DNA of 64,000 bases from Longitalea luteola (GTDB lineage: Bacteria; Bacteroidota; Bacteroidia; Chitinophagales; Chitinophagaceae): assembly GCF_017356035.1 (NCBI RefSeq), contig NZ_JAFIQX010000003.1, forward strand, positions 660,653-724,652, read 5' to 3'. Shown in pieces: positions 15,272-25,172 of the stretch (its first letter is position 1; each line of letters begins with the position of its first letter). Position numbers and translations under genes: made by a program. A model generated the notes under the pieces. It was given only the letters and a program-made list of their open reading frames with translations. It did no database searches and was not told the origin of the DNA.

Positions 15272-17836
15272 ATGCTTTTCGATCAGCGGGCCTCATCTGT
15301 TGGAAAAATATTATATGGCGTGTTATGCCTGTACTTTCCCATTGCCGGTGTTGCCCAGGAAAGCCAGCCGCCAACAGATACGGCTCATAAAGTGCAGCTA
15401 TTGCAGGAGATCGTGATCTCGGCTTCCCGCCTACAGGAAAAGCAGTTGACGGCCCCTGTGAGCATTTCAAAACTAAGTTCATCTCAAATACAACAAACTG
15501 CTGCACCCGGATTCTTTGATGCCATAGCCAGCATGAAAGGCGTTCACATGATCGTACCCGGCATGGGCTTCAGGATCATTAACACCCGTGGATTTTCCAA
15601 TACAACGAATGTGCGGTTTGTGCAAATGATCGACAATATCGATAACCAAAGCCCACATATTGGCGCACCCATTGCCAATGCTTTGTCACCCGGCGATCTG
15701 GATATCGATCATGTTGAAGTCATTCAGGGCGTGGCTTCTGCTTTATATGGCATGAACGCTACGAATGGACTGGCCAACTTTACTACTAAAGATCCGTTTA
15801 CCACGCAGGGATTCAGTATACAACAGCAGGTAGCCATTAATCATGTGAACGATCCCAATGAGGTGGCTGCCCAACTGTATAATGAGACCAGCATTCGCTG
15901 GGCGAAAGTAGTTGGTAAGCAATGGGCCATTAAAATTAATGCCGGTTATAACCGTGGTTATGACTGGATCGCCGATAACCGCGGCGACCTGAATCCAATG
16001 GCAAATGAAACCACCGGTTTAGTGGGTACTGATAATCCGGCTTACGATGCAGTGAACGGGTATGGCAATGAAAGCAGCAACCGCCGAACACTTTCATTGG
16101 GTGGAAAGAACTATGTAGTGGCGCGCACTGGGTATAACGAACGCGAGGTAGCGGATTACCGGCTCCGGAATGTCAAAGGAGATGTTTCACTATATTTCCG
16201 TCCATCAGCAGGAACGACCCTCTCATATACCTATCGCACCGCTTTTTTAAATAACATCTATCAACGGTCGAACCGTTTTCGTTTGCAGGATTACTGGTTG
16301 CAGCAGCATATCGTTCAATTCAAGAATGAGCTTGTACAGGCACGGGCTTACATAAATTCAGAGAATACAGGTCATTCCTATAACCTGCGTTCTATAGCCG
16401 AAAATATGGATGTGAATTTTAAGGACAATAACAACTGGTTTCTGGATCATACAAATGCCTATAACAATGCTATAACTGCCAATGCCAACGTAGCAGATGC
16501 CCACCAACAGGCAAGAGCGGCGGCAGATGAAGGGCGTTGGCAGCCTGGTAGCGGTGCTTTTAAAGATAAGCTGAAAGCATTACAGGAAATTAACAATTGG
16601 GATATTGGTGCCGCTTTAAAAGTAAAGGCGCACCTGGTGCATACAGAAGCGGCCCTTGACCTGGGGAAATTATTGCACACAAATTATGACCTGAAAATAG
16701 GCGCCGATTTCAGGGATTATATCATTGTGCCGGATGGAAATTATTTTATCAATCCAACTGATTCAGCTGCTGATTTAAATTATACCAGCTATGGCTTCTA
16801 TGTGCAGGCTGCTAAAAAATTGCTACACGAGCGATTACAGCTCAGTGTGGTATTGCGTGGCACCGGTTACGAATATTTTGATCTTAAATGGAATCCGCGC
16901 CTGACGGCTGTATATGAGGTGGCCCGCAATAACGCTATTCGCTTTTCTTATCAGAATGGTTATCGCTTTCCCAGCATTTTTGAAGGATTTTCCAATATAA
17001 ACAGTGGTGGGGTAAAACGGGTAGGCGGATTGAAAGTGATGTCCGATGGCATTTTTGAGAATTCCTGGTTAAAGAGTTCTATCGATGCTTTTACCGCCGC
17101 AGTAAATAAGGATGTAAATAACCAGGGTGTAAGTCAGGCAGCTGCCATTGAAAACAACAAAGGACTATTGCAACGTAATACATATTCATATTTGGAGCCT
17201 GAACAAATGCATTCGTTTGAAGCGGGGTACAGGTCCTTGCTGATGAATAACCGGCTGTCGGTTGATGCCGACCTGTACTACAATTTGTATTCTAATTTCA
17301 TCGCCCAGATAGAAGTCAGTGTTCCCAATACTACTGACAGCGCCCGGATGCCTGCGTATTTGTATGACAGGAATAAACAGGCCCGCTACCGCCTGTGGAC
17401 CAATTCAAAGACCATCGTACATAATTATGGCGCCGCCATCGAGCTGTTGTACATGATCAATAAACAATATGTTGTATGGGGCAATGCCAGTTATCAAACC
17501 CTGAAAAAAACAAATACCAGCGACGGACTGGAAGATGGTTTTAATACGCCCAAATGGATGGTGAATGCCGGCATCAGGGCAAAGAACGTATATAAGTCGC
17601 TTGGATGTAACCTGACCGCCAGGTACCAGCCAGCTTTTTACTGGCAATCGTTTCTGATCAATGGAAATGTGCCGGCTATTTTCAATGCCGATGTTATGGT
17701 GCAATGTTCTTTTATCAATCCGCAGCTGCAGGTGAAGCTGGGCGCAACCAATGTGCTGAACCATTATTATTATTCCATCTTGGGCGGCCCGCAAATCGGC
17801 GGTTTTTATTATACCACACTTTCTTATTCTTTTTAA
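15272..17836 (+). CDS. TonB-dependent outer-membrane receptor
   Basis: 854 residues, signal peptide ending near GVAQES. The TonB-box/plug region is LLQEIVISASRLQEKQLTAPVS in part, then a plug with FFDAIASMKGVHMIVPGMGF, INTRGFSNTTNVRFVQMIDN and VEVIQGVASALYGMNATNGL. The rest is a beta-barrel ending YYTTLSYSF. It lacks the SusC-type carboxypeptidase domain, so it resembles siderophore/vitamin receptors more than glycan porins. It has its own -7 element and is separated from susD by a large hairpin, so it is probably a separate transcription unit. Ligand unknown. Confidence 0.88.
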   Translation: MLFDQRASSVGKILYGVLCLYFPIAGVAQESQPPTDTAHKVQLLQEIVISASRLQEKQLTAPVSISKLSSSQIQQTAAPGFFDAIASMKGVHMIVPGMGFRIINTRGFSNTTNVRFVQMIDNIDNQSPHIGAPIANALSPGDLDIDHVEVIQGVASALYGMNATNGLANFTTKDPFTTQGFSIQQQVAINHVNDPNEVAAQLYNETSIRWAKVVGKQWAIKINAGYNRGYDWIADNRGDLNPMANETTGLVGTDNPAYDAVNGYGNESSNRRTLSLGGKNYVVARTGYNEREVADYRLRNVKGDVSLYFRPSAGTTLSYTYRTAFLNNIYQRSNRFRLQDYWLQQHIVQFKNELVQARAYINSENTGHSYNLRSIAENMDVNFKDNNNWFLDHTNAYNNAITANANVADAHQQARAAADEGRWQPGSGAFKDKLKALQEINNWDIGAALKVKAHLVHTEAALDLGKLLHTNYDLKIGADFRDYIIVPDGNYFINPTDSAADLNYTSYGFYVQAAKKLLHERLQLSVVLRGTGYEYFDLKWNPRLTAVYEVARNNAIRFSYQNGYRFPSIFEGFSNINSGGVKRVGGLKVMSDGIFENSWLKSSIDAFTAAVNKDVNNQGVSQAAAIENNKGLLQRNTYSYLEPEQMHSFEAGYRSLLMNNRLSVDADLYYNLYSNFIAQIEVSVPNTTDSARMPAYLYDRNKQARYRLWTNSKTIVHNYGAAIELLYMINKQYVVWGNASYQTLKKTNTSDGLEDGFNTPKWMVNAGIRAKNVYKSLGCNLTARYQPAFYWQSFLINGNVPAIFNADVMVQCSFINPQLQVKLGATNVLNHYYYSILGGPQIGGFYYTTLSYSF

Positions 17837-17844
17837 ATGTTGAA

Positions 17845-17945
17845 TGTTGTGCTGGGAATGAGTAGCAAATGACAGGTTACCAGTTGCCTGCAGTTTTAAG
17901 GTTCAAGGTCCGGAAACCGGTATCCGGTAACTGGCAAACGGGTAT
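17845..17945. repeat. Intergenic word-mosaic repeat (CAGGTTACCAGTTGCC / CCGGTAACTGG class)
   Basis: After the receptor stop the spacer contains GACAGGTTACCAGTTGCC, CCGGAAACCGGTATCCGG and TAACTGGCAAACGGG, the same words as at 7440-7520. No ORF. Confidence 0.55.
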
Positions 17946-17955
17946 ATCTTTTGCC

Positions 17956-17963
17956 TATTTTTG
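17956..17963 (+). promoter_or_regulatory. Bacteroidota -7 element TATTTTTG close to the rhomboid start
   Basis: Exact TAnnTTTG match ending only 10 bases before the ATG at 17974, which implies a very short or absent 5' untranslated region. The -33 region falls in word-repeat DNA and shows no TTTG at the usual spacing. Confidence 0.5.
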
Positions 17964-17973
17964 ATTAAAAAAT

Positions 17974-18744
17974 ATGGTCTTTCCCATTGGAGATGACAAC
18001 CGGGACAGGAAAAGTATACCTGTCGTCAATTACCTCCTTATAGCGTTGAATATTTTTGCATATGTGTACTGGCAGGGGCTGGGCCTGAACGACCAGGTTA
18101 CCTTTGCCTATTCCACAGTGCCAGCCGAAATATTAACCGGTCATGATATTGTAACCGATTCTAAGATTGCGGTGAACCCGTATGATGGGGAACGGTACAA
18201 GATACCGGGATTGGAGGTAACCAATATTCCGGTTTTCTTTACATTGATCACTTCCATGTTCATGCATGGCGGCCTTGCCCACCTGGCTGGTAACATGCTT
18301 TACCTGTGGATCTTCGGTGATAATATTGAAGACGCATTAGGCCATCTGAAATATCTTTTATTTTATTTATTGTGCGGTGTGCTCGCGGGTTTAAGCCATG
18401 TGTTCAGCACCGCGATCTTCGGACAAAATCTGTTGATACCCAGCCTGGGCGCTTCGGGCGCCATATCGGGCATGTTAGGCGCTTACCTGCGATTGTTTCC
18501 CGGCAAAGGCATCCACCTCTGGATCTTCTTTATCATTCTTACGGTGCCGGCATTTATTGCGGTGGGTATCTGGTTCGCTTTCCAGGTTATGAATGGTTTA
18601 GGTGCATTGGGCGGCGAAGAAGCAGGTGGTGTAGCCTATGCGGCTCACATTGGCGGGTTTATAGCCGGATTGCTACTGATAGGCACATTTGCCAAAGATT
18701 TTCTGGCCCGGCGAAGAGCGGCTTCCAGGAGGGGCTGGATCTGA
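17974..18744 (+). CDS. Rhomboid-family intramembrane serine protease
   Basis: 256 residues with six to seven hydrophobic segments. Diagnostic motifs: FMHGGLAHLAGNMLYLWIFG (helix 2, His and Asn of the oxyanion region), SLGASGAISGMLGAYL with the catalytic Ser near residue 161, and AYAAHIGGFIAG with the catalytic His near 225. The protein cleaves transmembrane substrates within the inner membrane. A soluble loop of about 45 residues (ILTGHDIVTDSK...) lies between helices 1 and 2. It stands alone, convergent with the flavoprotein gene on the minus strand. Confidence 0.92.
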   Translation: MVFPIGDDNRDRKSIPVVNYLLIALNIFAYVYWQGLGLNDQVTFAYSTVPAEILTGHDIVTDSKIAVNPYDGERYKIPGLEVTNIPVFFTLITSMFMHGGLAHLAGNMLYLWIFGDNIEDALGHLKYLLFYLLCGVLAGLSHVFSTAIFGQNLLIPSLGASGAISGMLGAYLRLFPGKGIHLWIFFIILTVPAFIAVGIWFAFQVMNGLGALGGEEAGGVAYAAHIGGFIAGLLLIGTFAKDFLARRRAASRRGWI

Positions 18745-18814
18745 TTTCCAGATTTCTCGATTTCGAGATATTCGGATTTATGAAATCTCAAATCCAAAAA
18801 TCAAAATTTGCGAT

Positions 18815-19483
18815 TTACTTTTCAAATACCACCAGATCCGGCTGTGCACCCAGTTTTTCCAGAATAGCATTAATATCTGTGATCATTTTGTCAGGACCGC
18901 ACACATAAAAATGTTTGTTGAAATCGGTTACGTGTGAACGCAGGAACTCGATATTGATGATGCCAAACTCATAACCCGTTTTACGCTCGCGGCTTAAAAT
19001 GTATTGTGCGTTGCTGCCCATCATGCCTGTCAATTCGTCTTCATAAATAACATCAGCGGCTGTTTTGTTCGAAAAGAACAGCGTGTTGCCAGCGAGCTGG
19101 TTGTCGCGATGCAATTGCCGGAGGATCGCAATAAACGGCGTGATGCCGGCGCCACCGGCAATAAAATAACCGGGGCCTTTGTATTCAATGGCGCCCCACA
19201 CATCATGCAGGATGATCTCATCGCCTGCCACCAGTTGATGAAGCTTCTGAGTAACACCTTTGTGATCGGCATATTGCTTTATCGTAAGTTCAAGTGTAGG
19301 CTCATGGGCTAATGATGTAAAAGTAAAAGGCCGCCTTTCTTCCTGCCAGCCCGGTTGGTTGATGGCTATTTCTGTCGCCTGTCCCGGAACAAAGTTATAA
19401 CCGGTTGGTTTTTCAACGCGAAAGCTTTTAACATCGTGTGTTACCTGTTGAATGGCAATAATTTTAACAATATGCGATTCCAT
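18815..19483 (-). CDS. Ferredoxin/flavodoxin reductase-like FAD-binding oxidoreductase
   Basis: 222 residues from ATG 19483 (MESHIVKIIAIQQV); an in-frame upstream extension to 19513 adds only a Cys-rich tail and is unlikely. FAD-binding motif RRPFTFTSLA near residue 50, NAD(P)-binding YFIAGGAGITPFIAILRQL near 105-123, and the C-terminal CGPDKMITDI. These place it in the FNR-like superfamily, probably passing electrons between NAD(P)H and a ferredoxin, flavodoxin or oxygenase partner not encoded nearby. It lacks a C-terminal 2Fe-2S domain. Convergent with the rhomboid gene across a 70-base AT-rich spacer with ATTTC/GAAAT words. Confidence 0.85.
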   Translation of the reverse strand: MESHIVKIIAIQQVTHDVKSFRVEKPTGYNFVPGQATEIAINQPGWQEERRPFTFTSLAHEPTLELTIKQYADHKGVTQKLHQLVAGDEIILHDVWGAIEYKGPGYFIAGGAGITPFIAILRQLHRDNQLAGNTLFFSNKTAADVIYEDELTGMMGSNAQYILSRERKTGYEFGIINIEFLRSHVTDFNKHFYVCGPDKMITDINAILEKLGAQPDLVVFEK

Positions 19484-19652
19484 GAAACAGTTGTTTAAGC
19501 AGCAATCTACCAATTAAAATCATTCAGCCCCAATTATTTCCACAGTGCGAAGAATCTATTATTCAATAATTTACAAGCATGGTATGTTTGCAAAACAATG
19601 CTGGTACCGGGTTTGCAATAAGTAAGGTGTATTGTTAAATTAAACCAGCTTT

Positions 19653-20216
19653 ATGAAGAGGATCATTTTTTCAGCAGTGTTGTTACTGCTGATCAACGCT
19701 GCCATTGCGCAGCATGTTGAGTATGGTATTAAAGGCGGTGTAAATTTTGCAAACCTGAATAATGACGCCGCTGATAATGATGTTGATGCCAAAACCGGAT
19801 TTCATGTTGGCGCTTTGGCCCATATTCATGTAACCCGCGTATTTGCCATTCAACCCGAGATCATGTACAGCACGCAAGGTGCTAAATTCGGGAACGACAA
19901 ACTGAAATTGAATTATGTTAATGTACCTGTATTGGCACAGTACATGTTTGGCAATGGTTTTAGAATACAAACCGGTCCGCAGTTGGGTATATTAACTACT
20001 TCTGAGTGGGAAAGAGGAGACGTAGAAACGGATGTTGACAACCTGAGCAATGCCGATTTTTCCTGGAGCTTTGGCGCGGGCTTTGTCGGCCGCAACGGTT
20101 TAGGTGTGGATGCGCGTTACAATCTGGGGCTTACCGATGTAACTAAAAGTAATACTACCGATTGGCAGAACCGCGTTTGGCAGTTCGGGCTTTTTTATCA
20201 GTTCAAACATCACTAG
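19653..20216 (+). CDS. Outer-membrane beta-barrel protein (PorT/OMP_b-brl_2 type)
   Basis: 187 residues with signal peptide KRIIFSAVLLLLINAAIAQ. The mature protein begins VEYGIKGGVNFANL, the usual first strand of small eight-stranded PorT-family barrels, and shows alternating strands with turns ending in WQFGLFYQFKHH. It probably sits in the outer membrane as a structural or adhesion protein; no specific function can be given. Monocistronic, followed by a perfect-stem terminator and convergent with an Oar-like receptor. Confidence 0.82.
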   Translation: MKRIIFSAVLLLLINAAIAQHVEYGIKGGVNFANLNNDAADNDVDAKTGFHVGALAHIHVTRVFAIQPEIMYSTQGAKFGNDKLKLNYVNVPVLAQYMFGNGFRIQTGPQLGILTTSEWERGDVETDVDNLSNADFSWSFGAGFVGRNGLGVDARYNLGLTDVTKSNTTDWQNRVWQFGLFYQFKHH

Positions 20217-20253
20217 TGTTTTTTTAATTTCAAAAAGCTAAACTTTAAATGAA

Positions 20254-20296
20254 AGCGGCGCAGCTTTGCAGAATAATTTCTGCCGGCTGCGCCGCT
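20254..20296. terminator. Bidirectional terminator hairpin between convergent genes
   Basis: AGCGGCGCAGC (20254-20264) pairs perfectly with GCTGCGCCGCT (20286-20296), and the inner GCAGAA/TTCTGC extends it. Placed midway between the stop codons of two convergent outer-membrane genes. Confidence 0.75.
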
Positions 20297-20318
20297 GCTT
20301 TATGTAGTGTGTTACTTA

Positions 20319-23300
20319 TTAAAAACCATAGCGGATACCTACCTGTATCTGCCAGGGATTACCGCCTGGTGTAATAACACCTGAGTTGGCGTTTACCCTG
20401 TAATTGTAATTTTGGGTGGCTACATCAAATCCGCTCGCGGGGTCAAGGGAATAGATGTTCTGTTTGCCCAGGTTTTTACTGGCGCCCCAGCTTTTGTTAA
20501 GCAGGTTTTCCAGGTTGAAAATGTCGCCGGATAATTCAATGTATTGCTTTTTCCATACGTTGAATTTTTTAGCTACCCGAACATCCCATACGCCATTAAA
20601 ACGGTTGATGCCACCATTTCGTTCAGCAATGCCGCCCATGCTTTTTCGCAGATAGGTCTTCAGGCTCTTGCTGGCATTGGGATTATTCAGAATGCTGTTT
20701 ATACCGGTGCGGTATTTCTCTGCTACCTTGACATCGTTGACATCGAAGATGTAAGCGAGGTCATTGGAAGCTACGAAATCGCCATTCACATTTCCGTCTA
20801 CGGCTAAGGAATAGCGGGTGCCGCCAATGCCTGAATAACGTACACCTACACTAATGCCATAGAAAGTTGGCAATGTACCATAGAATACCACTTTATGTCT
20901 GAACTGTCCGTCGGAGTAAGACATCCTGCTCAGGTTGCGGGGATCATCATTCACCATCAGCGATAATGTAGCGGTATTGGCTACGTCGCCGTTATAAGAG
21001 GTATTGTCTTTGGAATCGTTCCAGGTATAGCTCCAGGAAATTTCTCCATCTCTGAAATAACGCCAGGTTCCATCTACTACAAAAGCAAACTGGTTTATTT
21101 TGCCTTCGCTGTTCAGTTCCAGTACACGGCCTACGTTAGTGCTTTTACGGCCTTTCATCCAGTCAGCTACGCCGTTGGTGGGATTGATGGTGTTTGCAGG
21201 CACGTATACACCGCGGTTGCCTTCATTCGATAAGGTAAAGTAGGGCGCATCCACCATGTTCTTGTCAACATACATATAGTTGTTGCGTGCAAGCGTTGCA
21301 TACACCGTTACCCCCATTTTCAGGTTATTGGTGATAAAGCGGCTGTACGACAGGTTGGCTTTATACACCACAGGGATGCGTGCGTCCTTACCATTCATAT
21401 TAATAGTGGCCAAACGGGGAACGCCTGCATCGAACAATTCCTTACCAGGCGCTGTAGACGGGTCGTTACGGTAGCCGGGGAAATTGGGTGTTGGAATGCC
21501 TGACTGAATATCTACCGACAATACCTTGGTTCCATCGAACACCATGTTATTGATCATGGCGTAGTTATTAATATCAGAGCCAAATACACCGGCGCCTAAA
21601 CGCACGTAATCGCGGTGTTTTTCATTGATATCCCAATTGAACTGGATGCGCGGTTGTAGCTGGAAAGTTCCCAGTGAGCGGTTGGTAACCAGTCCCAGTT
21701 CATCGAACACCAGCTGGTTAAAGTTAGGTTTGTTGAAGTAGTTGGTGTAATCGGCCCGTAAACCGGCTGTCATTTCAAGACCAGGCATTAATTGCGTTTT
21801 CATCTGGGCGTATAATGCCGCGTTCAAAACGTTCTGTTTTACGCTGGGGTCATCTGCCAATGCCACTTCCCGTGCATAGCGGTAGGGGATAAGACTGTCA
21901 AATTTATTGAGTCCGACAAAGTAAAAGCGGCCGTTCATTTCACTGCCATACAAAGAGTTCATATGCGTATACTGGATGTCGGTACCAAACGTATAATTGA
22001 ACTTGTTTGTATTGTAGTATAGGTTATTCACCAGTTGAAACACGTTGTTGTAAAAATGTTCCGGTGAATACCGTTGCCCGCCAAGCTGAATATTGGTTCG
22101 CAATGTAGACCCTTCCACGGTGCTTTCAATGCGTTCTACAATTGCCCGCGGAATATTTTGTTTGGGCAGCTGGCTGCCCGGGGTGCTTTCTTCGAAAGTA
22201 TAGAGGTGCTGTAATTTTAATTCATTGGTCACCTTTGAATTCACCACCGTACGCAAGGTAGCGAGGAAGCTGTTGTTCCAGGCGTGCGCATCGGCATATA
22301 CTTCATACAGGTTGATGGCAGTATTGTCATCCCGGCCCAGCGGTGCGCGGTCGTTCACATAGTTATTCCGAAGGGTTAGCAGGTTCTTTTGATTCAACTG
22401 CCAGTCTACCCGCAGGAAGGCGGCATCAGTATGTCTTTTCTTATCAAAAGAACCGGTCTGCTTTTCCTCAGACACGCCATATTTGGTTCTGGCAATTTGC
22501 AGAAAGCGGTTGAGCGTAGTTCCGGAAATGCCTAACCGCCTTTGATCAGCAATTGTTTGAGTATCTGCTATCAGTAAAGGCCGGGCATCGTCCTGCCGGT
22601 CCCAGGCAATAAAGAAGTGCACTTTGTTCTTGATGATGGGGCCGCCTATTGAAAAACCATACTGATTGGTAGAGAAGTCGTTGAAACGGCGGTTGCCACG
22701 CATGTCATACTTGCTCGATAACCAGTCGGCCCGAGAATACATGAAGGCGCTGCCCGATAATGTATTGGTGCCCGATTTGGTAACGGTGCTGATGGTGCCG
22801 CCGCCGCTGCGGCCAAAGGTAACATCGTACTGGTTGGTAACTACTTTGAATTCCCGGATGGCTTCCATCGACATGGCGTATGGGCCGCCGATACGGGTAT
22901 TGGTACCACTGCTGCTGGTGGGGTTCTTGGCCGATGTGCCATCGATGGTTATATTGGTTGAAGAACCCAACATGCCACTCAGGTTGTTGCCACTGCTTAA
23001 TGGCGACAGGTCGATCAGTGAGGTGAAGTTACGGCCATTCACCGGCAGCCTCGAAATATCGCGTGCTGTTACAGACGTTGCGGCGCCAAAGTTTTCGGTT
23101 TTTTTCCGCTGGCCCGTAGCGGTTACAGTAACTTCATTCATGCTGGCAGCAGAAACCTGCATGGTAATGTTAACACGCAAGAGATCACCCTGGTTCAGCG
23201 AATAGTCGGTACGCTTCTGTTCACCATAGCCAACAAACGTCGCTTTAATGGTGTAGGGACCGCCCAGGGGCAGTTCTTTAAAAATGTACTCACCTTTTGC

Positions 23301-23492
23301 ATTGGTGAGTGTTGCAGTTGTAAATCCGGTTGATTCGTTGGTCAGCTGAATACTGGCTCCATGAACCGGTTTACGGTTCTCATCGGTAATTACACCAATA
23401 ATGGAAGCCTGCGTGGTTTGTGCAGCTAGTTTGTTGCCTGTCAGGCCTGCCAATAGCAGGCATAACAGCATTGCAAAGAATGGTCTCTTCAT
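20319..23492 (-). CDS. Oar-like TonB-dependent receptor with carboxypeptidase regulatory domain
   Basis: 1057 residues, signal peptide ending KLAAQ. Residues about 28-115 are a carboxypeptidase-like domain (ASIIGVITDENRKPVHGASI). Then comes a TonB-box-like NEVTVTATGQRKKTENFG and a plug with LPVNGRNFTSLIDLSPL, ITIDGTSAKNPT and IREFKVVTNQYDVTFGRSGG; this 'GRNFTSL' and 'FGRSGGG' pattern is that of the Oar/OmpA-related receptor group, not SusC. The large barrel ends in WQIQVGIRYGF. Members of this group carry proteins or peptides in some bacteria; the ligand is unknown here. There is no SusD partner. Confidence 0.88.
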   Translation of the reverse strand: MKRPFFAMLLCLLLAGLTGNKLAAQTTQASIIGVITDENRKPVHGASIQLTNESTGFTTATLTNAKGEYIFKELPLGGPYTIKATFVGYGEQKRTDYSLNQGDLLRVNITMQVSAASMNEVTVTATGQRKKTENFGAATSVTARDISRLPVNGRNFTSLIDLSPLSSGNNLSGMLGSSTNITIDGTSAKNPTSSSGTNTRIGGPYAMSMEAIREFKVVTNQYDVTFGRSGGGTISTVTKSGTNTLSGSAFMYSRADWLSSKYDMRGNRRFNDFSTNQYGFSIGGPIIKNKVHFFIAWDRQDDARPLLIADTQTIADQRRLGISGTTLNRFLQIARTKYGVSEEKQTGSFDKKRHTDAAFLRVDWQLNQKNLLTLRNNYVNDRAPLGRDDNTAINLYEVYADAHAWNNSFLATLRTVVNSKVTNELKLQHLYTFEESTPGSQLPKQNIPRAIVERIESTVEGSTLRTNIQLGGQRYSPEHFYNNVFQLVNNLYYNTNKFNYTFGTDIQYTHMNSLYGSEMNGRFYFVGLNKFDSLIPYRYAREVALADDPSVKQNVLNAALYAQMKTQLMPGLEMTAGLRADYTNYFNKPNFNQLVFDELGLVTNRSLGTFQLQPRIQFNWDINEKHRDYVRLGAGVFGSDINNYAMINNMVFDGTKVLSVDIQSGIPTPNFPGYRNDPSTAPGKELFDAGVPRLATINMNGKDARIPVVYKANLSYSRFITNNLKMGVTVYATLARNNYMYVDKNMVDAPYFTLSNEGNRGVYVPANTINPTNGVADWMKGRKSTNVGRVLELNSEGKINQFAFVVDGTWRYFRDGEISWSYTWNDSKDNTSYNGDVANTATLSLMVNDDPRNLSRMSYSDGQFRHKVVFYGTLPTFYGISVGVRYSGIGGTRYSLAVDGNVNGDFVASNDLAYIFDVNDVKVAEKYRTGINSILNNPNASKSLKTYLRKSMGGIAERNGGINRFNGVWDVRVAKKFNVWKKQYIELSGDIFNLENLLNKSWGASKNLGKQNIYSLDPASGFDVATQNYNYRVNANSGVITPGGNPWQIQVGIRYGF

Positions 23493-23876
23493 TTTGATGG
23501 GTTACTTTAATATATATAAGAAAAATTTAGCTTCTGCGGGGTTTTGCCAGGCTATACATTGGTCGCTCAAAACCATAGACGTATAAAGCAATCAGTTGGT
23601 ACTACAGTTTGAAGGATTAGAATTCCCATGAACAGTTAGTTTTTTGCCGTGCGAAAATAGGGTGCGCCTGTACGATTGTATACGGCGATTCATTTGATAA
23701 CATTTATTTCATCTTAAATTAACGCAGGTAGGGAACAGCAAGCCGGTGGCCTGCTAATGAATAAAATGGCAACAGTCAGATGCGTGTAGAACCAAATACC
23801 CATTATAAACCAATGGAACCGGCTTCCCGGTGGTCTGGCTTTTGCTGCTTTATTGGTGTCAGCAAAACTATTTGTT
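23493..23876. other. Divergent intergenic region between Oar-like receptor and small acidic protein
   Basis: 384 bases hold the two divergent promoters, but no full TAnnTTTG match was found on either strand. An imperfect palindrome, CGCCTGTAC-GATT-GTATACGGCG, lies near 23668-23690 and could be an operator. No tRNA or coding remnant was recognised. Confidence 0.35.
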
Positions 23877-24197
23877 ATGCAACATCAAAAAAATAAACCG
23901 GGCAAGGCGGGAGCCGAAAATAAAGCAGGCCGTAACCAGGATGAGCGGCAGGAGGGAAATGAACTATTTGTTGATGCATCACAAAGGCTTGATGAAGAAG
24001 ATGTGAAAGAAAACGATATGACAGACGATGACCTTGACTGGGATAATGAAAATGAAGAGAATCAGCACAGGCAGGGTATAGATAAAGCACCCGGAGAAGA
24101 GCAGGGGAAAGGAGATAAGGTCACCAATAATAATTTGAAGGGAAAACAGGTAGATGCTGATCCCTCGCAAGAGCAGGGTAAGCCATTAAAGCCTTAA
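23877..24197 (+). CDS. Small acidic, highly charged hypothetical protein
   Basis: 106 residues from ATG 23877 (the frame opens at 23853 with a non-ATG codon). There is no signal peptide or membrane segment. The composition is extreme: Glu, Asp, Gln, Asn and Lys dominate, with EEDVKENDMTDDDLDWDNEN in the centre and few hydrophobic residues, so it is probably intrinsically disordered. Proteins of this kind next to SDR stress proteins are often starvation or osmotic-stress induced, but no family is recognised. It is convergent with a GSP39-like dehydrogenase and shares its terminator. Confidence 0.6.
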   Translation: MQHQKNKPGKAGAENKAGRNQDERQEGNELFVDASQRLDEEDVKENDMTDDDLDWDNENEENQHRQGIDKAPGEEQGKGDKVTNNNLKGKQVDADPSQEQGKPLKP

Positions 24198-24222
24198 AGA
24201 GAACCTTGTCTAATTGGTTAAC

Positions 24223-24269
24223 AAACAAAACAGGCAGGTGATGTATTGCATCGGCTGCCTGTTTTGTTT
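24223..24269. terminator. Bidirectional rho-independent terminator
   Basis: AAACAAAACAGGCAG (24223-24237) pairs perfectly with CTGCCTGTTTTGTTT (24255-24269), 15 bp, with T-rich and A-rich flanks on both sides, between convergent stop codons. Confidence 0.88.
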
Positions 24270-24278
24270 TTATAAGTG

Positions 24279-25172
24279 TTAGATAGTAGGCATACCACCG
24301 GTTACCTGAACAGTGGCGCCAGACATATAACTTGCTTCTTCTGAAGCCAGCAATACGAATACAGGCGCCAGTTCAGCTGGCTGGCCGGCGCGCTTCAAGG
24401 GTGTTTTACTGCCGAATTCTTTTACCTTCTCAGCGGAAAAACTACCGGGTATCAGTGGTGTCCATATAGGGCCGGGAGCAACACAGTTTACGCGGATTCC
24501 TTTTTCTCCCCACATTTGCGCCAGTGTTGCGGTAAAGTTCTGTATAGCGCCTTTTGTTACGGCATATGGCATCAGGGCTTTATTCGGCGTATAAGCATTT
24601 ACTGAAGACGTATTGATGACCGAGCTGCCTGGTTTCAAATGCGGCTCTGCCGCTTTGCAGATATGGAATAAGGCCGTTAGGTTAGTGCGGAAAGTATATT
24701 CCCATTCTTCTGTTGTAATTTCCTGTAACGATGAATGTTCCATCTGGTAAGCCGCATTGTTCACGATTATATCCAACTGGCCAAATTCCTGGATCGCTCT
24801 TTCTACCAGTTGTATACACTGTTTTTCATTGCTGATGTCGCCTGGCATCAGTATGGCTTTCCGGCCTGCTTCCTCCACATATTTGGCAGTTTCTTTTGCA
24901 TCCTCCTCTTCATTCAAATAGGATATCAATACATCCGCGCCTTCGCGGGCAAAAGCAATGGCTACCGCTTTACCAATACCGGAATCACCACCGGTGATCA
25001 ACGCCTTGCGGCCGGTTAATTTGCCGCTGCCTTTATAGGTTGTTTCACCGTGATCTGGTTTGGGATCCATCTTTTGTTCCGAACCCGGCATTTCCTGCTC
25101 CTGTGCAGGATAAGGTGGTTGCGGATATTTATCCACCGGGTTTTGTTTAGGTGCTTTTACTGTTGTACTCAT
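24279..25172 (-). CDS. SDR-family oxidoreductase of the general-stress-protein (YdaD/YhxC/GSP39) type
   Basis: 297 residues. A hydrophilic, Pro-rich N-terminal tail of about 50 residues (QPPYPAQEQEMPGSEQKMDP) precedes the Rossmann fold; this tail is characteristic of the stress-induced YdaD/YghA group. Cofactor motif LITGGDSGIGKAVA, NNAAYQ, active site Ser in VINTSSVNAYTP and Tyr/Lys in YAVTKGA, then VNCVAPGPIWTPL. It should reduce aldehydes or ketones with NAD(P)H in the cytoplasm; substrates of the group are poorly known. Single gene, terminated jointly with the acidic protein. Confidence 0.9.
   Translation of the reverse strand: MSTTVKAPKQNPVDKYPQPPYPAQEQEMPGSEQKMDPKPDHGETTYKGSGKLTGRKALITGGDSGIGKAVAIAFAREGADVLISYLNEEEDAKETAKYVEEAGRKAILMPGDISNEKQCIQLVERAIQEFGQLDIIVNNAAYQMEHSSLQEITTEEWEYTFRTNLTALFHICKAAEPHLKPGSSVINTSSVNAYTPNKALMPYAVTKGAIQNFTATLAQMWGEKGIRVNCVAPGPIWTPLIPGSFSAEKVKEFGSKTPLKRAGQPAELAPVFVLLASEEASYMSGATVQVTGGMPTI

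Noticed and set aside
18745..18814. Possible terminator between the rhomboid and flavoprotein genes
   Set aside because: Only short ATTTC/GAAAT and GGATTT/AAATCC pairings; stem too weak to call.
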